Positions 44,478 to 53,437 are shown, numbered from the stretch's first letter. The stretch: 64,000 nt of DNA from an uncultured Prevotellaceae bacterium (GCA_902776475.1 CACYQD010000008.1:1-64000), one strand, 5' to 3'. A program made the numbers and translations. The notes: generated by a model not told the origin, from the letters alone.

Positions 44478-45284
44478 ATGCGAAGAAATGGTTTTTGGTG
44501 TCTGATTGTGATGATGGCTGCGTTCATGGCATGCAGCAAGTCCAATGAAGAACAGAATCAGGAAGAGGAGATGCTGGTGATAGGGCGTTATGAGGCTGTG
44601 GGTGACTCCATGTTCTATGGTCTGGCCTGTGATGGCTGTTCCGACTCTGTTTTGGTGCTGCTTCCCGACAGCGGAGGAGACCCGGTCAACTACGATATCC
44701 TCACCGCCATGCGGGAGCACCGGGTTTTCGGTCGGCCGATGATTGGCCACAAGATGGCTGTGCTTTTCAATCCCGAGAATCCAAATGAGGTGCTGATGGC
44801 CATCGACCTTGAGCAGGTCAAGGGCACCTGGTATTATATGGAGATGCCCCAACCTCGTCACCATAGGGACTCCGGTACTGTCTCTTCCGTCGTTTTGAGT
44901 CCAGAGGAACAGCAGCGGATAGACTCCATGCTCCATTCGCTGATGGTGCCGAGGGAATACAGCTATACGCTCAAGCGCGATTTCACGGTGAGCACAGCCG
45001 GTGGTCCGCCGAGGTCATCCTCCCTTGACCGGGAGTCTCCTGTGGCTTATCCGCCGATGAAGCGCTATATGGAGTGGCATGTTTTCAATGGCAAGATCAT
45101 TTTTACCTACGGAATCTTCCCCGATCCCGACAAACGCGACTCGATGACGATGGTCAACGACACGGCAGAGTTTTTGCTGCTGCGTCGTGACACCATGGCA
45201 TTGCGCTTCCGCGACCGCATCCAAGGTTTCAGTCTGAAGAGGGACAGCACCCAGGAGGGCGTGGAGCCCTCCGTGAAGAAGTAG
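44478..45284 (+). CDS. uncharacterised lipoprotein
   Basis: A 268-residue protein with a lipoprotein signal (MRRNGFWCLIVMMAAFMAC, Cys at residue 19) followed by SKSNEEQNQEEE. The mature part is beta-rich with DGCSDSVLVLLPDSGGD and repeated Arg-Asp-Ser segments. I recognise no domain. It is expressed from its own promoter and converges on queF with 10 bases between stops. Confidence 0.75.
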   Translation: MRRNGFWCLIVMMAAFMACSKSNEEQNQEEEMLVIGRYEAVGDSMFYGLACDGCSDSVLVLLPDSGGDPVNYDILTAMREHRVFGRPMIGHKMAVLFNPENPNEVLMAIDLEQVKGTWYYMEMPQPRHHRDSGTVSSVVLSPEEQQRIDSMLHSLMVPREYSYTLKRDFTVSTAGGPPRSSSLDRESPVAYPPMKRYMEWHVFNGKIIFTYGIFPDPDKRDSMTMVNDTAEFLLLRRDTMALRFRDRIQGFSLKRDSTQEGVEPSVKK

Positions 45285-45294
45285 GTGATGCCGC

Positions 45295-45759
45295 TTAGTT
45301 GTGCTTGAACAGGCGTTCCTCGGCCAGTTTTTCGTATTTGGTGCCGGGAATGCCGTAGTTGGCGTAGGGATGGATGCTGATGCCCCCGCGCGGGGTGAAC
45401 AGTCCTGTCACCTCAATATATTTGGGTTGCATCAGCCGGATGAGGTCTTTCATGATGATGTTGACACAGTCCTCATGAAAATCCCCATGGTTGCGGAAAC
45501 TGAAGAGATATAGTTTCAGACTCTTGCTCTCCACCATGCGTGTGGCGGGGATGTAGCTGATGACGATCTCCGCGAAATCCGGTTGTCCTGTGATCGGACA
45601 GAGCGAGGTGAATTCCGGGCAGTTGAGTTTCACCCAGTAGTCATTCTCGGGATGTTTGTTTTCAAACGACTCCAGCACCTCAGGCGCATAGTCTGTGGCG
45701 TATTCGGTTTTTTGACCGAGGGATTTCAGTCCCTCAGTCTTTCTGTTGTCAGTCTTCAT
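45295..45759 (-). CDS. queF: NADPH-dependent 7-cyano-7-deazaguanine reductase
   Basis: Reduces preQ0 to preQ1 in queuosine synthesis. Short (unimodular) QueF of 154 residues: [14 protein letters not shown] holds the catalytic Cys, [24 protein letters not shown] the NADPH-binding block with Glu and His. The C-terminal [12 protein letters not shown] is conserved. It is 12 bases downstream of the putative queuosine-precursor transporter, on the same strand. Confidence 0.94.
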   Translation of the reverse strand: MKTDNRKTEGLKSLGQKTEYATDYAPEVLESFENKHPENDYWVKLNCPEFTSLCPITGQPDFAEIVISYIPATRMVESKSLKLYLFSFRNHGDFHEDCVNIIMKDLIRLMQPKYIEVTGLFTPRGGISIHPYANYGIPGTKYEKLAEERLFKHN

Positions 45760-45771
45760 GTCGGTTTGGGG

Positions 45772-46452
45772 TTATAAGTTGAAAATGCTGTAGTTGACGT
45801 CCACGTCATAGACATCCTCTTTTTCATGCCGTTTCACCCATTTCACCACCCTGATGGTCAGAGGCAGCACCACGATCTCGTAGGCGGTTTTCAGAATGAC
45901 CTGCCAGAGCATGAGTTCGGGCAGAGCAGCGGTGGGGATGACGCCATAGAAGGCGAGCGGGAAGAAGATGAGAGAGTCGGCGCTCTCACCGAGAACGGTG
46001 CTGGTGATGGCGCGGGCCGAGAAGCGCTTGCCTTTCGACATCACCTTCATGCGGCTCATGACGAAGGCGTTGATGAAGCTGCCGGCTAGGAAAGCGGCGA
46101 AGGAGGCCAGGGCGATGCGCGGAGCCAGTCCGAAGATGGCATGGAAGCCGGCGTCGTTGTCCCACCAGGGAGCACCAGGGATGGCGTCGCAGATGCCGCA
46201 GACGGCCACGAAGAAGAAATTCATGAGGAATCCCGTCCAGATGAGCAGTCTTGCCTTGCTGTATCCCCATACCTCACACACACAGTCGTTGATGATGTAG
46301 GACACTGGAAAGATGATGAGTCCGCCTGTCACGCTGATGGGACCTAATGCGATTTGCTTTGTTCCTAAGAGGTTTGCCAGGATGAGGCAAACGGCGAAGA
46401 GTATGCTGAAAAGCATGAACAGCACACTCACTTGAGTTGTTTTTTTGTCCAT
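45772..46452 (-). CDS. queuosine precursor transporter (YhhQ/DUF165 family)
   Basis: A 226-residue integral membrane protein with about six segments (LFMLFSILFAVCLILANLLG; GLIIFPVSYIINDCVCEVWG; FLMNFFFVAVCGICDAI). DUF165 signatures GGLIIFPVSYIINDCVCEVWGYSKAR and TSTVLGESADSLIFFPLAFYG are present. YhhQ of E. coli imports preQ0/preQ1. Co-localisation with queF supports salvage of 7-deazaguanines. -7-like TACCTTTG at 46504-46511. Confidence 0.9.
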   Translation of the reverse strand: MDKKTTQVSVLFMLFSILFAVCLILANLLGTKQIALGPISVTGGLIIFPVSYIINDCVCEVWGYSKARLLIWTGFLMNFFFVAVCGICDAIPGAPWWDNDAGFHAIFGLAPRIALASFAAFLAGSFINAFVMSRMKVMSKGKRFSARAITSTVLGESADSLIFFPLAFYGVIPTAALPELMLWQVILKTAYEIVVLPLTIRVVKWVKRHEKEDVYDVDVNYSIFNL

Positions 46453-46503
46453 TGTTCTTGTTTTTTAAGAGGTTACCAAGCACTCTGTTTGAAAAATCGG
46501 CTG

Positions 46504-46511
46504 CAAAGGTA
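46504..46511 (-). promoter_or_regulatory. -7 element of the yhhQ-queF transcript
   Basis: TACCTTTG on the minus strand, 52 bases before the start codon; a TTG occurs about 22 bases upstream. Confidence 0.4.
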
Positions 46512-46591
46512 CGCATTTTTCTTTGATTATTCGCAAGATTCAAATGGTTTTATTATTTTTGTGGCAAATTTTAGGATTCAGCAGTTACGAA

Positions 46592-47650
46592 ATGAGAAGA
46601 TTATTGTTGGCCTTTTTGGCATTGGGCATGGCCTTGGTGGCTGATGCCCAGTTGAAGATGAAGATAGAGGGGACCTGCCCGGCTACTATGGATACGGTTC
46701 AGGTGCTTGACCTGTCGCATGGTTTTGTGCGCGCCAAGATTCCAGCCAGGGAAGGCCATTTTCAGACGACCTTGCCGATTGGCCAGGATGAGGTGGTGGG
46801 CATAGGCAGCCGTGAATACTTCGCACCCATTTTCGGCGACACCGTCCCCGTGTTTGTTGACCTTGTCAAGCATCAGGTCAAGGGTTCTGAGCTCAATGAA
46901 CTGACCTCCCGTTGCGACCGTTCACTCGACTCTCTTAATATGGTACTGGTCAAGCGGTTCAATGAGTTGCGTTCGAGGCTTACTCCCGACAATAAGGAGG
47001 AGTTGAGCGCCCAGATTCAGGAGTTGGTCGAGGAACAGGGCCGGAAGCGTCTGGAGATTCTCTCTGCCTACAAGAACACCCTGGTGCCGGTGGTATATTT
47101 GCCCGATTTCTGCATGGAGATGACCTATGGTCAGTTGGAGCCATGGCTCGACGAGTCAGCCCCCTACATGTCGCATTCCCGGATGCAGATGGTGCGCCAG
47201 TTGGCCGACGGTCTGCGCAAGAAACAGCCCGGGCGGATGTTTGTCGACCTCACGATGAATGATATGGACGGCAAGTCCCGCCAACTCAGCGAGTGGTGTG
47301 GCAAAGGCAATTATGTGTTGGTGGATTTCTGGGCCAGTTGGTGTGGTCCGTGTCGTAAGGAGATGCCCAATGTGGTGGAGACCTACGTGAAGTACCACAG
47401 CAAGGGCTATGAGATTGTGGGCGTGTCATTTGACAGCAAAGCTGAGCCATGGAAGGCTGCCGTCAAGCAGTTGGGCATGGACTGGCCCCAGATTTCCGAC
47501 CTGAAGGGTTGGCAGAGTGCTGCCTCCGAGGCCTACGGCATTATGGCCATTCCCTCCAATGTGCTTCTCGACGGAGAGGGGCGTATTGTGGCCAATGACC
47601 TCCGGGGCGAACGGCTGCACGCCAAACTCAAGGAAATCTACGGTTTCTGA
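46592..47650 (+). CDS. TlpA-like exported thioredoxin-fold protein
   Basis: About 352 residues. A signal peptide MRRLLLAFLALGMALVADA is followed by an N-terminal DUF4369-like beta domain (MKIEGTCPATMDTVQVLDLS). A helical middle comes next, then a C-terminal TlpA/AhpC thioredoxin domain with VDFWASWCGPCRKEMPNV (redox CGPC) and GIMAIPSNVLLDGEGRIV (cis-Pro loop). Likely a periplasmic disulfide reductase. MRRLLL at 46592 is taken because it starts the signal peptide; -7-like TATTTTTG at 46554-46561. Converges with the antiporter gene. Confidence 0.87.
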   Translation: MRRLLLAFLALGMALVADAQLKMKIEGTCPATMDTVQVLDLSHGFVRAKIPAREGHFQTTLPIGQDEVVGIGSREYFAPIFGDTVPVFVDLVKHQVKGSELNELTSRCDRSLDSLNMVLVKRFNELRSRLTPDNKEELSAQIQELVEEQGRKRLEILSAYKNTLVPVVYLPDFCMEMTYGQLEPWLDESAPYMSHSRMQMVRQLADGLRKKQPGRMFVDLTMNDMDGKSRQLSEWCGKGNYVLVDFWASWCGPCRKEMPNVVETYVKYHSKGYEIVGVSFDSKAEPWKAAVKQLGMDWPQISDLKGWQSAASEAYGIMAIPSNVLLDGEGRIVANDLRGERLHAKLKEIYGF

Positions 47651-47652
47651 GG

Positions 47653-48588
47653 TCAGATAACTTGTGAGAGCAGCCATCCCAGGTAGATGGCGAAGAGCAG
47701 GGTGAGTGCAGTGCCTTCCCACCGTTCCACCTTGAATTTCGTGAACGAGAAGAGCCACAGCATCACCATTCCGATAGTCATCGTACAGAAATCGAGGATG
47801 GTGATGCCTGTGATGTTCATGGGTTTGACCAGTCCCGTGATACCGATAATCATCAGCACGTTGAACACGTTGCTGCCGATCACGTTGCCGATGGCGATGG
47901 CGCTTTGTCCCTTTTTTGCCGCCACTACGCTGGTGGCCAGTTCAGGCAGTGAGGTTCCACCTGCCACGATGGTCAGACCGATGACAGCCTCCGACACTCC
48001 GAGTTGTTGCGCCACTTTGGTCGCGCTGTCAACGAAGAGGTTGCTGCCGCCGACGAGGCAGGCCAGTCCGAGCAGCACCAGACCGACAGCCATGAGGGGC
48101 GAGTAGTTCTTCTTTTCCTCTTCTTGTGTCTCCACCTTGTTTTTGCGGGCTTGTCTCAGTGTGTAGAGAATGAAGGATATGAAGGCCACGAACAGGATCA
48201 GGGCATCAATCCGTTGGATTTTGCTGTCGAGGCACATGATGGTAAGCATCACGGCGGCGAGCATCGACCAGGGCATGTCTTTTTTCACAGTGGATTTGGC
48301 GATGACGATGGGTGTCACCATGGCCGATACGCCTACAATAAGCAGCGTGTTGAAGATATTGCTGCCTACGACGTTGCCCACGGCGAGGTCGGGAGTACCT
48401 TTGAGTGCTGACATCAGGCTGACGAAGAATTCAGGCATCGATGTGCCCATGGCCACGATGGTCAGTCCGATGACGATTTGAGGGATGTTGAGTCGTTGGG
48501 CGATGCAGACGGCTCCATCGGTCATCCGGTCGGCGCCCCAGATGACGAGAACCACACCCACAACGATAAGGAGGATATTCAGTAGCAT
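47653..48588 (-). CDS. calcium/sodium antiporter (CaCA family, YrbG-like)
   Basis: A 311-residue, about 10-span protein built as two inverted repeats, each with an alpha motif: GTSMPEFFVSLMSALKG ... VGNVVGSNIFNTLLIVG and GGTSLPELATSVVAAKKG ... IGNVIGSNVFNVLMIIG. This pair is diagnostic for cation/Ca2+ exchangers. The middle loop is short and charged (RKNKVETQEEEKKN). Its start is 12 bases from an octamer tandem repeat. Confidence 0.92.
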   Translation of the reverse strand: MLLNILLIVVGVVLVIWGADRMTDGAVCIAQRLNIPQIVIGLTIVAMGTSMPEFFVSLMSALKGTPDLAVGNVVGSNIFNTLLIVGVSAMVTPIVIAKSTVKKDMPWSMLAAVMLTIMCLDSKIQRIDALILFVAFISFILYTLRQARKNKVETQEEEKKNYSPLMAVGLVLLGLACLVGGSNLFVDSATKVAQQLGVSEAVIGLTIVAGGTSLPELATSVVAAKKGQSAIAIGNVIGSNVFNVLMIIGITGLVKPMNITGITILDFCTMTIGMVMLWLFSFTKFKVERWEGTALTLLFAIYLGWLLSQVI

Positions 48589-48599
48589 TTTGTGTTTGG

Positions 48600-48639
48600 G
48601 AATTTAGGAGTTTAGGAGTTTGGGAGTTTAGGAGTTTAG
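48600..48639. repeat. five tandem copies of an 8-bp unit (GAGTTTAG)
   Basis: GAATTTAG, GAGTTTAG, GAGTTTGG, GAGTTTAG, GAGTTTAG in a row, ending 12 bases before the antiporter start (minus strand reads CTAAACTC). It is long enough for slippage, in a promoter/leader position, and no -7 element is obvious between it and the gene. Confidence 0.8.
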
Positions 48640-48682
48640 ACAATAGCTTTGATTGTTCTTCGGATATGGAGTTGGTGCTTTT

Positions 48683-49138
48683 TCAGATTGTGATACATTG
48701 GCAGACGGCTTCCAGTCCTTTTCGGTCAGTTTCATCGAAGGCGGCCAGTTCACGGGAGTCGATGTCGAGCACGGCGGTCACATTTCCTTCCGCATCTTTG
48801 ACGGGCACCACGATTTCCGAGCGTGATAGTGAGGAACAAGCGATGTGACCGGGAAACTGTTCCACGTCATCCACCACGATGGTCTCTCCGCGCTCCCAAG
48901 CTGTGCCGCACACCCCACGTCCGCGTCGGATACGGTAACAAGCTATCGTGCCCTGGAAAGGACCGAGCAGCAGTTCATCACCGCTTACCAAATAGAATCC
49001 CACCCAGAAAAACCGTTCTCCGAAGGCTTCCCGCAGGGCCGCTGACACGTTGGCCAGCACACCGATCTTGTTGTTTTCCCCCTCCACCAGACTCTTGATC
49101 TGAGGAATGAGGGTCGTGTAAGTCTCTCTCTTATTCAT
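48683..49138 (-). CDS. msrC: free methionine-(R)-sulfoxide reductase (GAF-domain MsrC)
   Basis: A 151-residue GAF domain. FFWVGFYLVSGDELLLGPFQGTIAC holds the first conserved Cys, GRGVCGTAWE the second, and QFPGHIACSSLSRSEIVVPV the third; these three cysteines distinguish the reductase from other GAF proteins. A start at 49138 (MNKRETYTTLIPQIKSL) is chosen; the longer frame to 49228 is Phe/Lys-rich and unlikely coding. Confidence 0.9.
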   Translation of the reverse strand: MNKRETYTTLIPQIKSLVEGENNKIGVLANVSAALREAFGERFFWVGFYLVSGDELLLGPFQGTIACYRIRRGRGVCGTAWERGETIVVDDVEQFPGHIACSSLSRSEIVVPVKDAEGNVTAVLDIDSRELAAFDETDRKGLEAVCQCITI

Positions 49139-49269
49139 CACTTTATGTTTTGGCTTGCAAAGGTGATAAAAAAAAACGAGATTTTCAAGAAAAATAGATT
49201 TTTTTCCGATTTCGTGAACAACGTCCATTATTTTTCTTTCAGTTTGTCGGTATTGTCAATGGAATTGTT

Positions 49270-49277
49270 TACTTTTG
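49270..49277 (+). promoter_or_regulatory. -7 element of trpB2
   Basis: TACTTTTG about 29 bases before the start; a TTTG lies 23 bases upstream (49243-49246), slightly far. Confidence 0.45.
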
Positions 49278-49305
49278 CAACCATATTCTTTTAAACCGAA
49301 TAATT

Positions 49306-50670
49306 ATGACACGACAGAAAAGATTTATTCTCCAGGAGAACGAGATTCCAACGCAGTGGTATAACATTCAGGCTGAGATGCCCAACAAGCCCCTGCCGCC
49401 AATCCATCCCGCTACTCACCAACCGCTGAAGGCAGAGGATCTGGCTGCCATTTTCAGTTTGGAGTGCTCCAAACAGGAACTTGATACCGAACATCCGTGG
49501 ATTGATATCCCCGAACCTGTGCTGGAGATGTATAAATACTATCGTGCCACACCGCTGGTCCGCGCCTATGCCCTTGAGGAAGCCATCGGCACACCCGCCC
49601 ATATCTATTTCAAGAATGAGAGCGTCAACCCGCTGGGTTCCCATAAAATCAACTCCGCCCTTCCGCAGTGCTATTATTGCAAGCAGGAGGGTGTGACCAA
49701 CGTCACCACTGAGACCGGTGCTGGACAGTGGGGTGCCGCCTTGAGTTATGCCGCCAAGGTTTTCGGACTGGAGACAGCCGTCTATCAGGTGAAGCTCACC
49801 ATGCAGCAGAAACCCTATCGCTCGTCGATCATGCGCACTTTCGGTGCTACAGTGGAGGGCTCTCCCTCCATGTCCACCCGTGCCGGTAAGGATATCATCA
49901 CCCGCGACCCGATGCACATGGGGTCGTTGGGCACTGCCATTTCTGAGGCTGTGGAACTGGCCACCACCACGCCCAACTGCAAATACACCTTGGGCTCAGT
50001 GCTCAATCATGTGTCGCTTCATCAGTCCATCATCGGTCTGGAGGCTGAGAAGCAGATGGCCATGGCAGGGGAGTACCCCGACAAAATCATCGCCTGCTTT
50101 GGCGGTGGATCCAATTTTGGTGGTATTGCCTTCCCCTTCATGCGTCACAATTTCACTGGCGAGCGCAAGACGGAGTTCATCGCTGCCGAGCCATCCAGTT
50201 GTCCGAAGCTCACCCGTGGTGTCTTCGACTATGACTTCGGAGATGAGGCTGGTTACACCCCGCTGCTCCCGATGTTCACCTTGGGTCATGACTTCAAGCC
50301 AGCCAACATCCATGCCGGTGGTCTGCGTTATCATGGTGCCGGCGTCATTGTCAGCCAGTTGATCAAGGACGGATACATGTATGGAGTCGATATTCCTCAG
50401 CTTGAGTCTTTCGAGGCAGGTGTCTTGTTCAGCCGCACCGAGGGCATCATCCCCGCTCCCGAGAGCTGCCATGCCATCGCCGCTACCATCCGCGAGGCAT
50501 TGAAGTGCAAGGAGACAGGCGAGGAGCAGGTGATTCTGTTCAACCTCAGCGGTCATGGCCTGATTGACATGCCTTCTTACGACCAGTTTATCAATGGCGA
50601 CCTCCGCAATTACGATCTCCCCGATGAGGAACTGGCCAAGAGTATGGCTACTCTCCCGCATCTGATGTAA
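49306..50670 (+). CDS. TrpB2-type tryptophan synthase beta-like protein
   Basis: A 454-residue PLP enzyme. Pyridoxal lysine in ESVNPLGSHKINSAL; TGAGQWGAALSYAAKVFGL; phosphate loop CFGGGSNFGGIAFP; EGIIPAPESCHAIAATI near the C-terminus. The long N-terminus (YKYYRATPLVRAYALEEAIG) and SHKIN identify the TrpB2 clade and not the trpA-paired TrpB1. There is no trpA or other trp gene nearby; stand-alone TrpB2 proteins are thought to salvage indole or use other serine chemistry. Its own promoter-like element precedes it. Confidence 0.9.
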   Translation: MTRQKRFILQENEIPTQWYNIQAEMPNKPLPPIHPATHQPLKAEDLAAIFSLECSKQELDTEHPWIDIPEPVLEMYKYYRATPLVRAYALEEAIGTPAHIYFKNESVNPLGSHKINSALPQCYYCKQEGVTNVTTETGAGQWGAALSYAAKVFGLETAVYQVKLTMQQKPYRSSIMRTFGATVEGSPSMSTRAGKDIITRDPMHMGSLGTAISEAVELATTTPNCKYTLGSVLNHVSLHQSIIGLEAEKQMAMAGEYPDKIIACFGGGSNFGGIAFPFMRHNFTGERKTEFIAAEPSSCPKLTRGVFDYDFGDEAGYTPLLPMFTLGHDFKPANIHAGGLRYHGAGVIVSQLIKDGYMYGVDIPQLESFEAGVLFSRTEGIIPAPESCHAIAATIREALKCKETGEEQVILFNLSGHGLIDMPSYDQFINGDLRNYDLPDEELAKSMATLPHLM

Positions 50671-50691
50671 AAGAACTCGACCCAACATAAT

Positions 50692-50880
50692 CAGCCCCGA
50701 GGAGACACATCGTATGTGCCACCCTCGGGGCTGAACGTGTCTTGCGCTACGCCACCGATGACCGGCGCATCGTGACGGTCGGTATGGGCTTCTCCATTGA
50801 GAAGCGCCATTCCGCCGTTGGAGAATTCGTCGCCCTCCCACTTCCTGCTCTTATGGTGGGAGTGGAAGGAAAGGCGCGAT
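50692..50880. other. GC-rich palindromic segment after trpB2, unassigned
   Basis: Within the 303-base gap between trpB2 and the sigma gene. CAGCCCCGAGG (692-702) pairs with CCTCGGGGCTG (723-733), with CACAT/ATGTG nested inside; GACCG/CGGTC, GGCTTCTC/GAGAAGC and CTCCCAC/GTGGGAG stems follow. No T-run follows the first stem. The minus strand also reads open for 83 codons from a TTG (50942), its last 50 residues being hydrophilic and Gly-rich. Either a structured RNA, a terminator plus remnant, or a short gene; I cannot decide. Confidence 0.4.
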
Positions 50881-50973
50881 TCATATAACCCTGAAAGAAA
50901 GAAAAAAGAGGAAAATAAAAAATATAGTAGTTTTTTGTTCAAATTGTGATTGATTGTTCGTTATAGAAGTGTG

Positions 50974-51471
50974 ATGACACAAGAAGATTTCAAAAAACTG
51001 GCCAACGAGACACGAACAAAGGCCGTGTCGGTAGCTGAGAAGTTCGGGCTCTCCCATCATGACGCAGAAGACATTGCGCAAGACGTGATGCTTCGGCTAT
51101 GGAGCTTGCACGAGCACTTCGCCAATGCTGCTCATCTGAAAGCTTCTGCGACCATCACAGCCCGGCACTTGTGTATTGACAGATGGCGCACGACACATCA
51201 GCACAAGGAGATAGACAACGCCATACCGATTGCAGACGAGAATACGCTCTACGACCGGCTCGAATACGCAGAACTGGAACAATGGCTGGCAGAACAGATA
51301 GGCCACCTGCCTTCCACTTCGGCGACGGTGCTGAGGATGCGCCAGTTGGAGCATCGGGAAGTGGGCGAGATTGCCGATATCTTAGGCATACGTCCAGGCT
51401 CTGTCTCCACGTTGCTCTCACGGGCAAGAAACGAATTGCTAAACAAATTGAAGAGGAGGAACCAACAATGA
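50974..51471 (+). CDS. ECF-type RNA polymerase sigma factor
   Basis: A 165-residue sigma factor. Region 2 reads VAEKFGLSHHDAEDIAQDVMLRLWSL with ATITARHLCIDRWR; region 4 reads HLPSTSATVLRMRQLEHREVGEIADILGIRPGSVSTLLSRARNEL. ATG 50974 (MTQEDFKKLANETR) is preferred over an upstream in-frame codon at 50950. Its stop overlaps the next start (ATGA), as for a sigma/anti-sigma pair. Confidence 0.92.
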   Translation: MTQEDFKKLANETRTKAVSVAEKFGLSHHDAEDIAQDVMLRLWSLHEHFANAAHLKASATITARHLCIDRWRTTHQHKEIDNAIPIADENTLYDRLEYAELEQWLAEQIGHLPSTSATVLRMRQLEHREVGEIADILGIRPGSVSTLLSRARNELLNKLKRRNQQ

Positions 51472-52256
51472 AAAGACAGTATGACAAACAAGAAATAGCC
51501 CTGTTGCTCAACAAGTTCATGGCAGGCGAGACAAGCCTTGCTGAGGAACAAGTGCTGGCACAGTACTTCCGTACGCATGAGGTGGATGAAGAGTGGACGG
51601 AATATAAGGAAATGTTCACTCTTTTCGACAATGGTGAGGTGGACATTGAGTTGGAAGCCGAAACGTCGGAACATCTTGACAATGATGATAGCGGGAAGGT
51701 CAGGATGCTTCCCAAGACTGTCAGAGAGAAGCCAAAGATTGTCGCTCTCAAGTGGATCACTGCTGCCGCCGCATGCGTACTCCTGCTTTTGATATTCCAT
51801 TTCGGTCAGAAGCAAGCAGAGGAAAAACCCGTTGTGGCCAAGGTGGCAGAGCGCAGCACTCCTCAGGCCGATTCCTCAACAATCTCCCCGTCTGTCATTG
51901 ACGAAAAGAAGGATGAGCAATTGGCTGAAGTGCAGCCGACATCACAGCCTGTGAAGAAGCAAAAGAAAACCGTCAAGAGAAGAATCGCTAAGGAAAAGCC
52001 CCTGCTTGCAGAGACAAAACCAAAGCGGAAAAGCATTGAGTCAAAGCAGGAAAGCACTGAGCCAAAGCAGGAAAACACATTGCCAAAACAGGAGAGCACA
52101 GATCCTGTCAACCATCCCGACAGTCACGACACGCCACCTGCTTTCAGGTCATCAATGGAAGACCCGTTCCTTTTGGCAGCAGCACAGGCGAAAGACATCC
52201 GTTCTCGCGGAGAACGGCTACATCAAGAAATCTCAATGTTAATGAACAACCCCTAA
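51468..52256 (+). CDS. putative anti-sigma factor / single-span membrane protein
   Basis: A 262-residue protein. Cytoplasmic N-terminus (about 1-95) helical and acidic with LLNKFMAGETSLAEEQVLAQYF; one membrane segment WITAAAACVLLLLIFHFG at about 100-117; then a long Lys/Glu/Pro-rich extracytoplasmic part. That part holds three copies of a 7-residue repeat (SKQESTE, PKQENTL, PKQESTD; 52030-52100). No FecR or zinc-anti-sigma motif. Overlap with the sigma gene and the topology suggest it is the cognate anti-sigma factor. Start ATG is inside the sigma stop ATGA. Confidence 0.75.
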   Translation: MKRQYDKQEIALLLNKFMAGETSLAEEQVLAQYFRTHEVDEEWTEYKEMFTLFDNGEVDIELEAETSEHLDNDDSGKVRMLPKTVREKPKIVALKWITAAAACVLLLLIFHFGQKQAEEKPVVAKVAERSTPQADSSTISPSVIDEKKDEQLAEVQPTSQPVKKQKKTVKRRIAKEKPLLAETKPKRKSIESKQESTEPKQENTLPKQESTDPVNHPDSHDTPPAFRSSMEDPFLLAAAQAKDIRSRGERLHQEISMLMNNP

Positions 52257-52275
52257 ATACAGAATAAATATAATC

Positions 52276-53412
52276 ATGAAAAAGTATATATTCACATTGT
52301 TGCTGGCTTTCCTCACTGCCACAGCACATGGACAACCCAACCAGCGTCTCCACCAACTGGAGGAATTCTTTCAGCAGCAAGGCATCAACGTCAGCCACAA
52401 GCAGACAAATGCCATAGACGGCTGTATCACGCATATGATGCATGCCTATCCCAGCATGGTCAATCTGCAAGCACCCTCTTTTCCGGAGGATATAAGCGAG
52501 GAAGAGAAACAAAGACTCATCCACAAATACGACAGCATCAATGCCTTGCGACGCCAGTATTTTGACAACATCCTCGACTCCATCCGCATCACTTTCGCCA
52601 CTCTGGGCAAGGACGCCTCGGAGAACTATATGTACGAATATCACAAGAACGGCGTGGATACCATCAGTTACTCCCTGGCCTTCCTGGGTGAAAACGACAC
52701 GCTCCAATCATCGCGCATTAACAATCTTGTGATTTTTGGCAGATCACACGAGGCCGCCTTGTTTGACTACCATAAGGGATACAACGAATGGTTTGGGGGA
52801 ACAGAGGAGACAGGCAACTACAATCACTCTTATTCTATACCTTCCGGCATCACATGGAACGATATGCAGCCCTTTGACACAGTCGCTTTCAACTCACACA
52901 TTCAGCCTGTTCTGAAGCGGGTGAAAAAACTGAAGGGGGCGAAGGCATACCCGGTTTATTGGCGGCACGACGAAGGCTTTAAGAAAAAAGATGATTTCGT
53001 TTCTATTACCACACGCCAAAGCGAATATAGCGACAACAAGCATACAGGACTGACTACAGGCATTCACTATTTCATCCCGTCTCAGTATAAAGCCGAGGCA
53101 GAAGCCATCTATCAGCAACTCGATTCGCTGGCATACGATTATGTCAACAGTCACCCTGAGCAGCTTTACTCCTACAATTACACCCGGCGCTTCCCCTATT
53201 TGAATCTCAAGGACATCGTCACAGGGTACAATTTTAAAGACGACAAAGAGTATTATCTCAGTTGTATGTGCGACAAAGACGGCAATTACCACATCCTCAC
53301 CCTCAACACCAAGGGCGAACTCTGGATTCCACGCGACTGGCAGAAACTGAAGAGTTACATCAATGGGAAGAGGGGCTATCTCAAGGGAATGGAACCTAAG
53401 AAAGACGAATAA
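52276..53412 (+). CDS. exported protein of the ECF operon, function unknown
   Basis: A 378-residue protein with signal peptide MKKYIFTLLLAFLTATAHG. Helical charged opening (LHQLEEFFQQQG), a central region with YHKGYNEWFGGTEETGNYNHSYS, and the C-terminus KDGNYHILTLNTKGELWIPRDW. I recognise no domain. It starts 19 bases after the anti-sigma gene, so it is probably a target or partner of the sigma pathway. Confidence 0.72.
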   Translation: MKKYIFTLLLAFLTATAHGQPNQRLHQLEEFFQQQGINVSHKQTNAIDGCITHMMHAYPSMVNLQAPSFPEDISEEEKQRLIHKYDSINALRRQYFDNILDSIRITFATLGKDASENYMYEYHKNGVDTISYSLAFLGENDTLQSSRINNLVIFGRSHEAALFDYHKGYNEWFGGTEETGNYNHSYSIPSGITWNDMQPFDTVAFNSHIQPVLKRVKKLKGAKAYPVYWRHDEGFKKKDDFVSITTRQSEYSDNKHTGLTTGIHYFIPSQYKAEAEAIYQQLDSLAYDYVNSHPEQLYSYNYTRRFPYLNLKDIVTGYNFKDDKEYYLSCMCDKDGNYHILTLNTKGELWIPRDWQKLKSYINGKRGYLKGMEPKKDE

Positions 53413-53437
53413 TATCGACAGAAAGACGAAAAAAACA

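Noticed and set aside
48431-48643. Minus-strand frame beginning with LLNSQTPKLLNSQT
   Set aside because: The repeat is the translated octamer array and the rest reads the antiporter gene out of frame.
50691-50942. 83-codon minus-strand frame with hydrophobic N-terminus as a gene
   Set aside because: TTG start in a polypyrimidine run and palindromic content make it uncertain; kept only as an unassigned segment.
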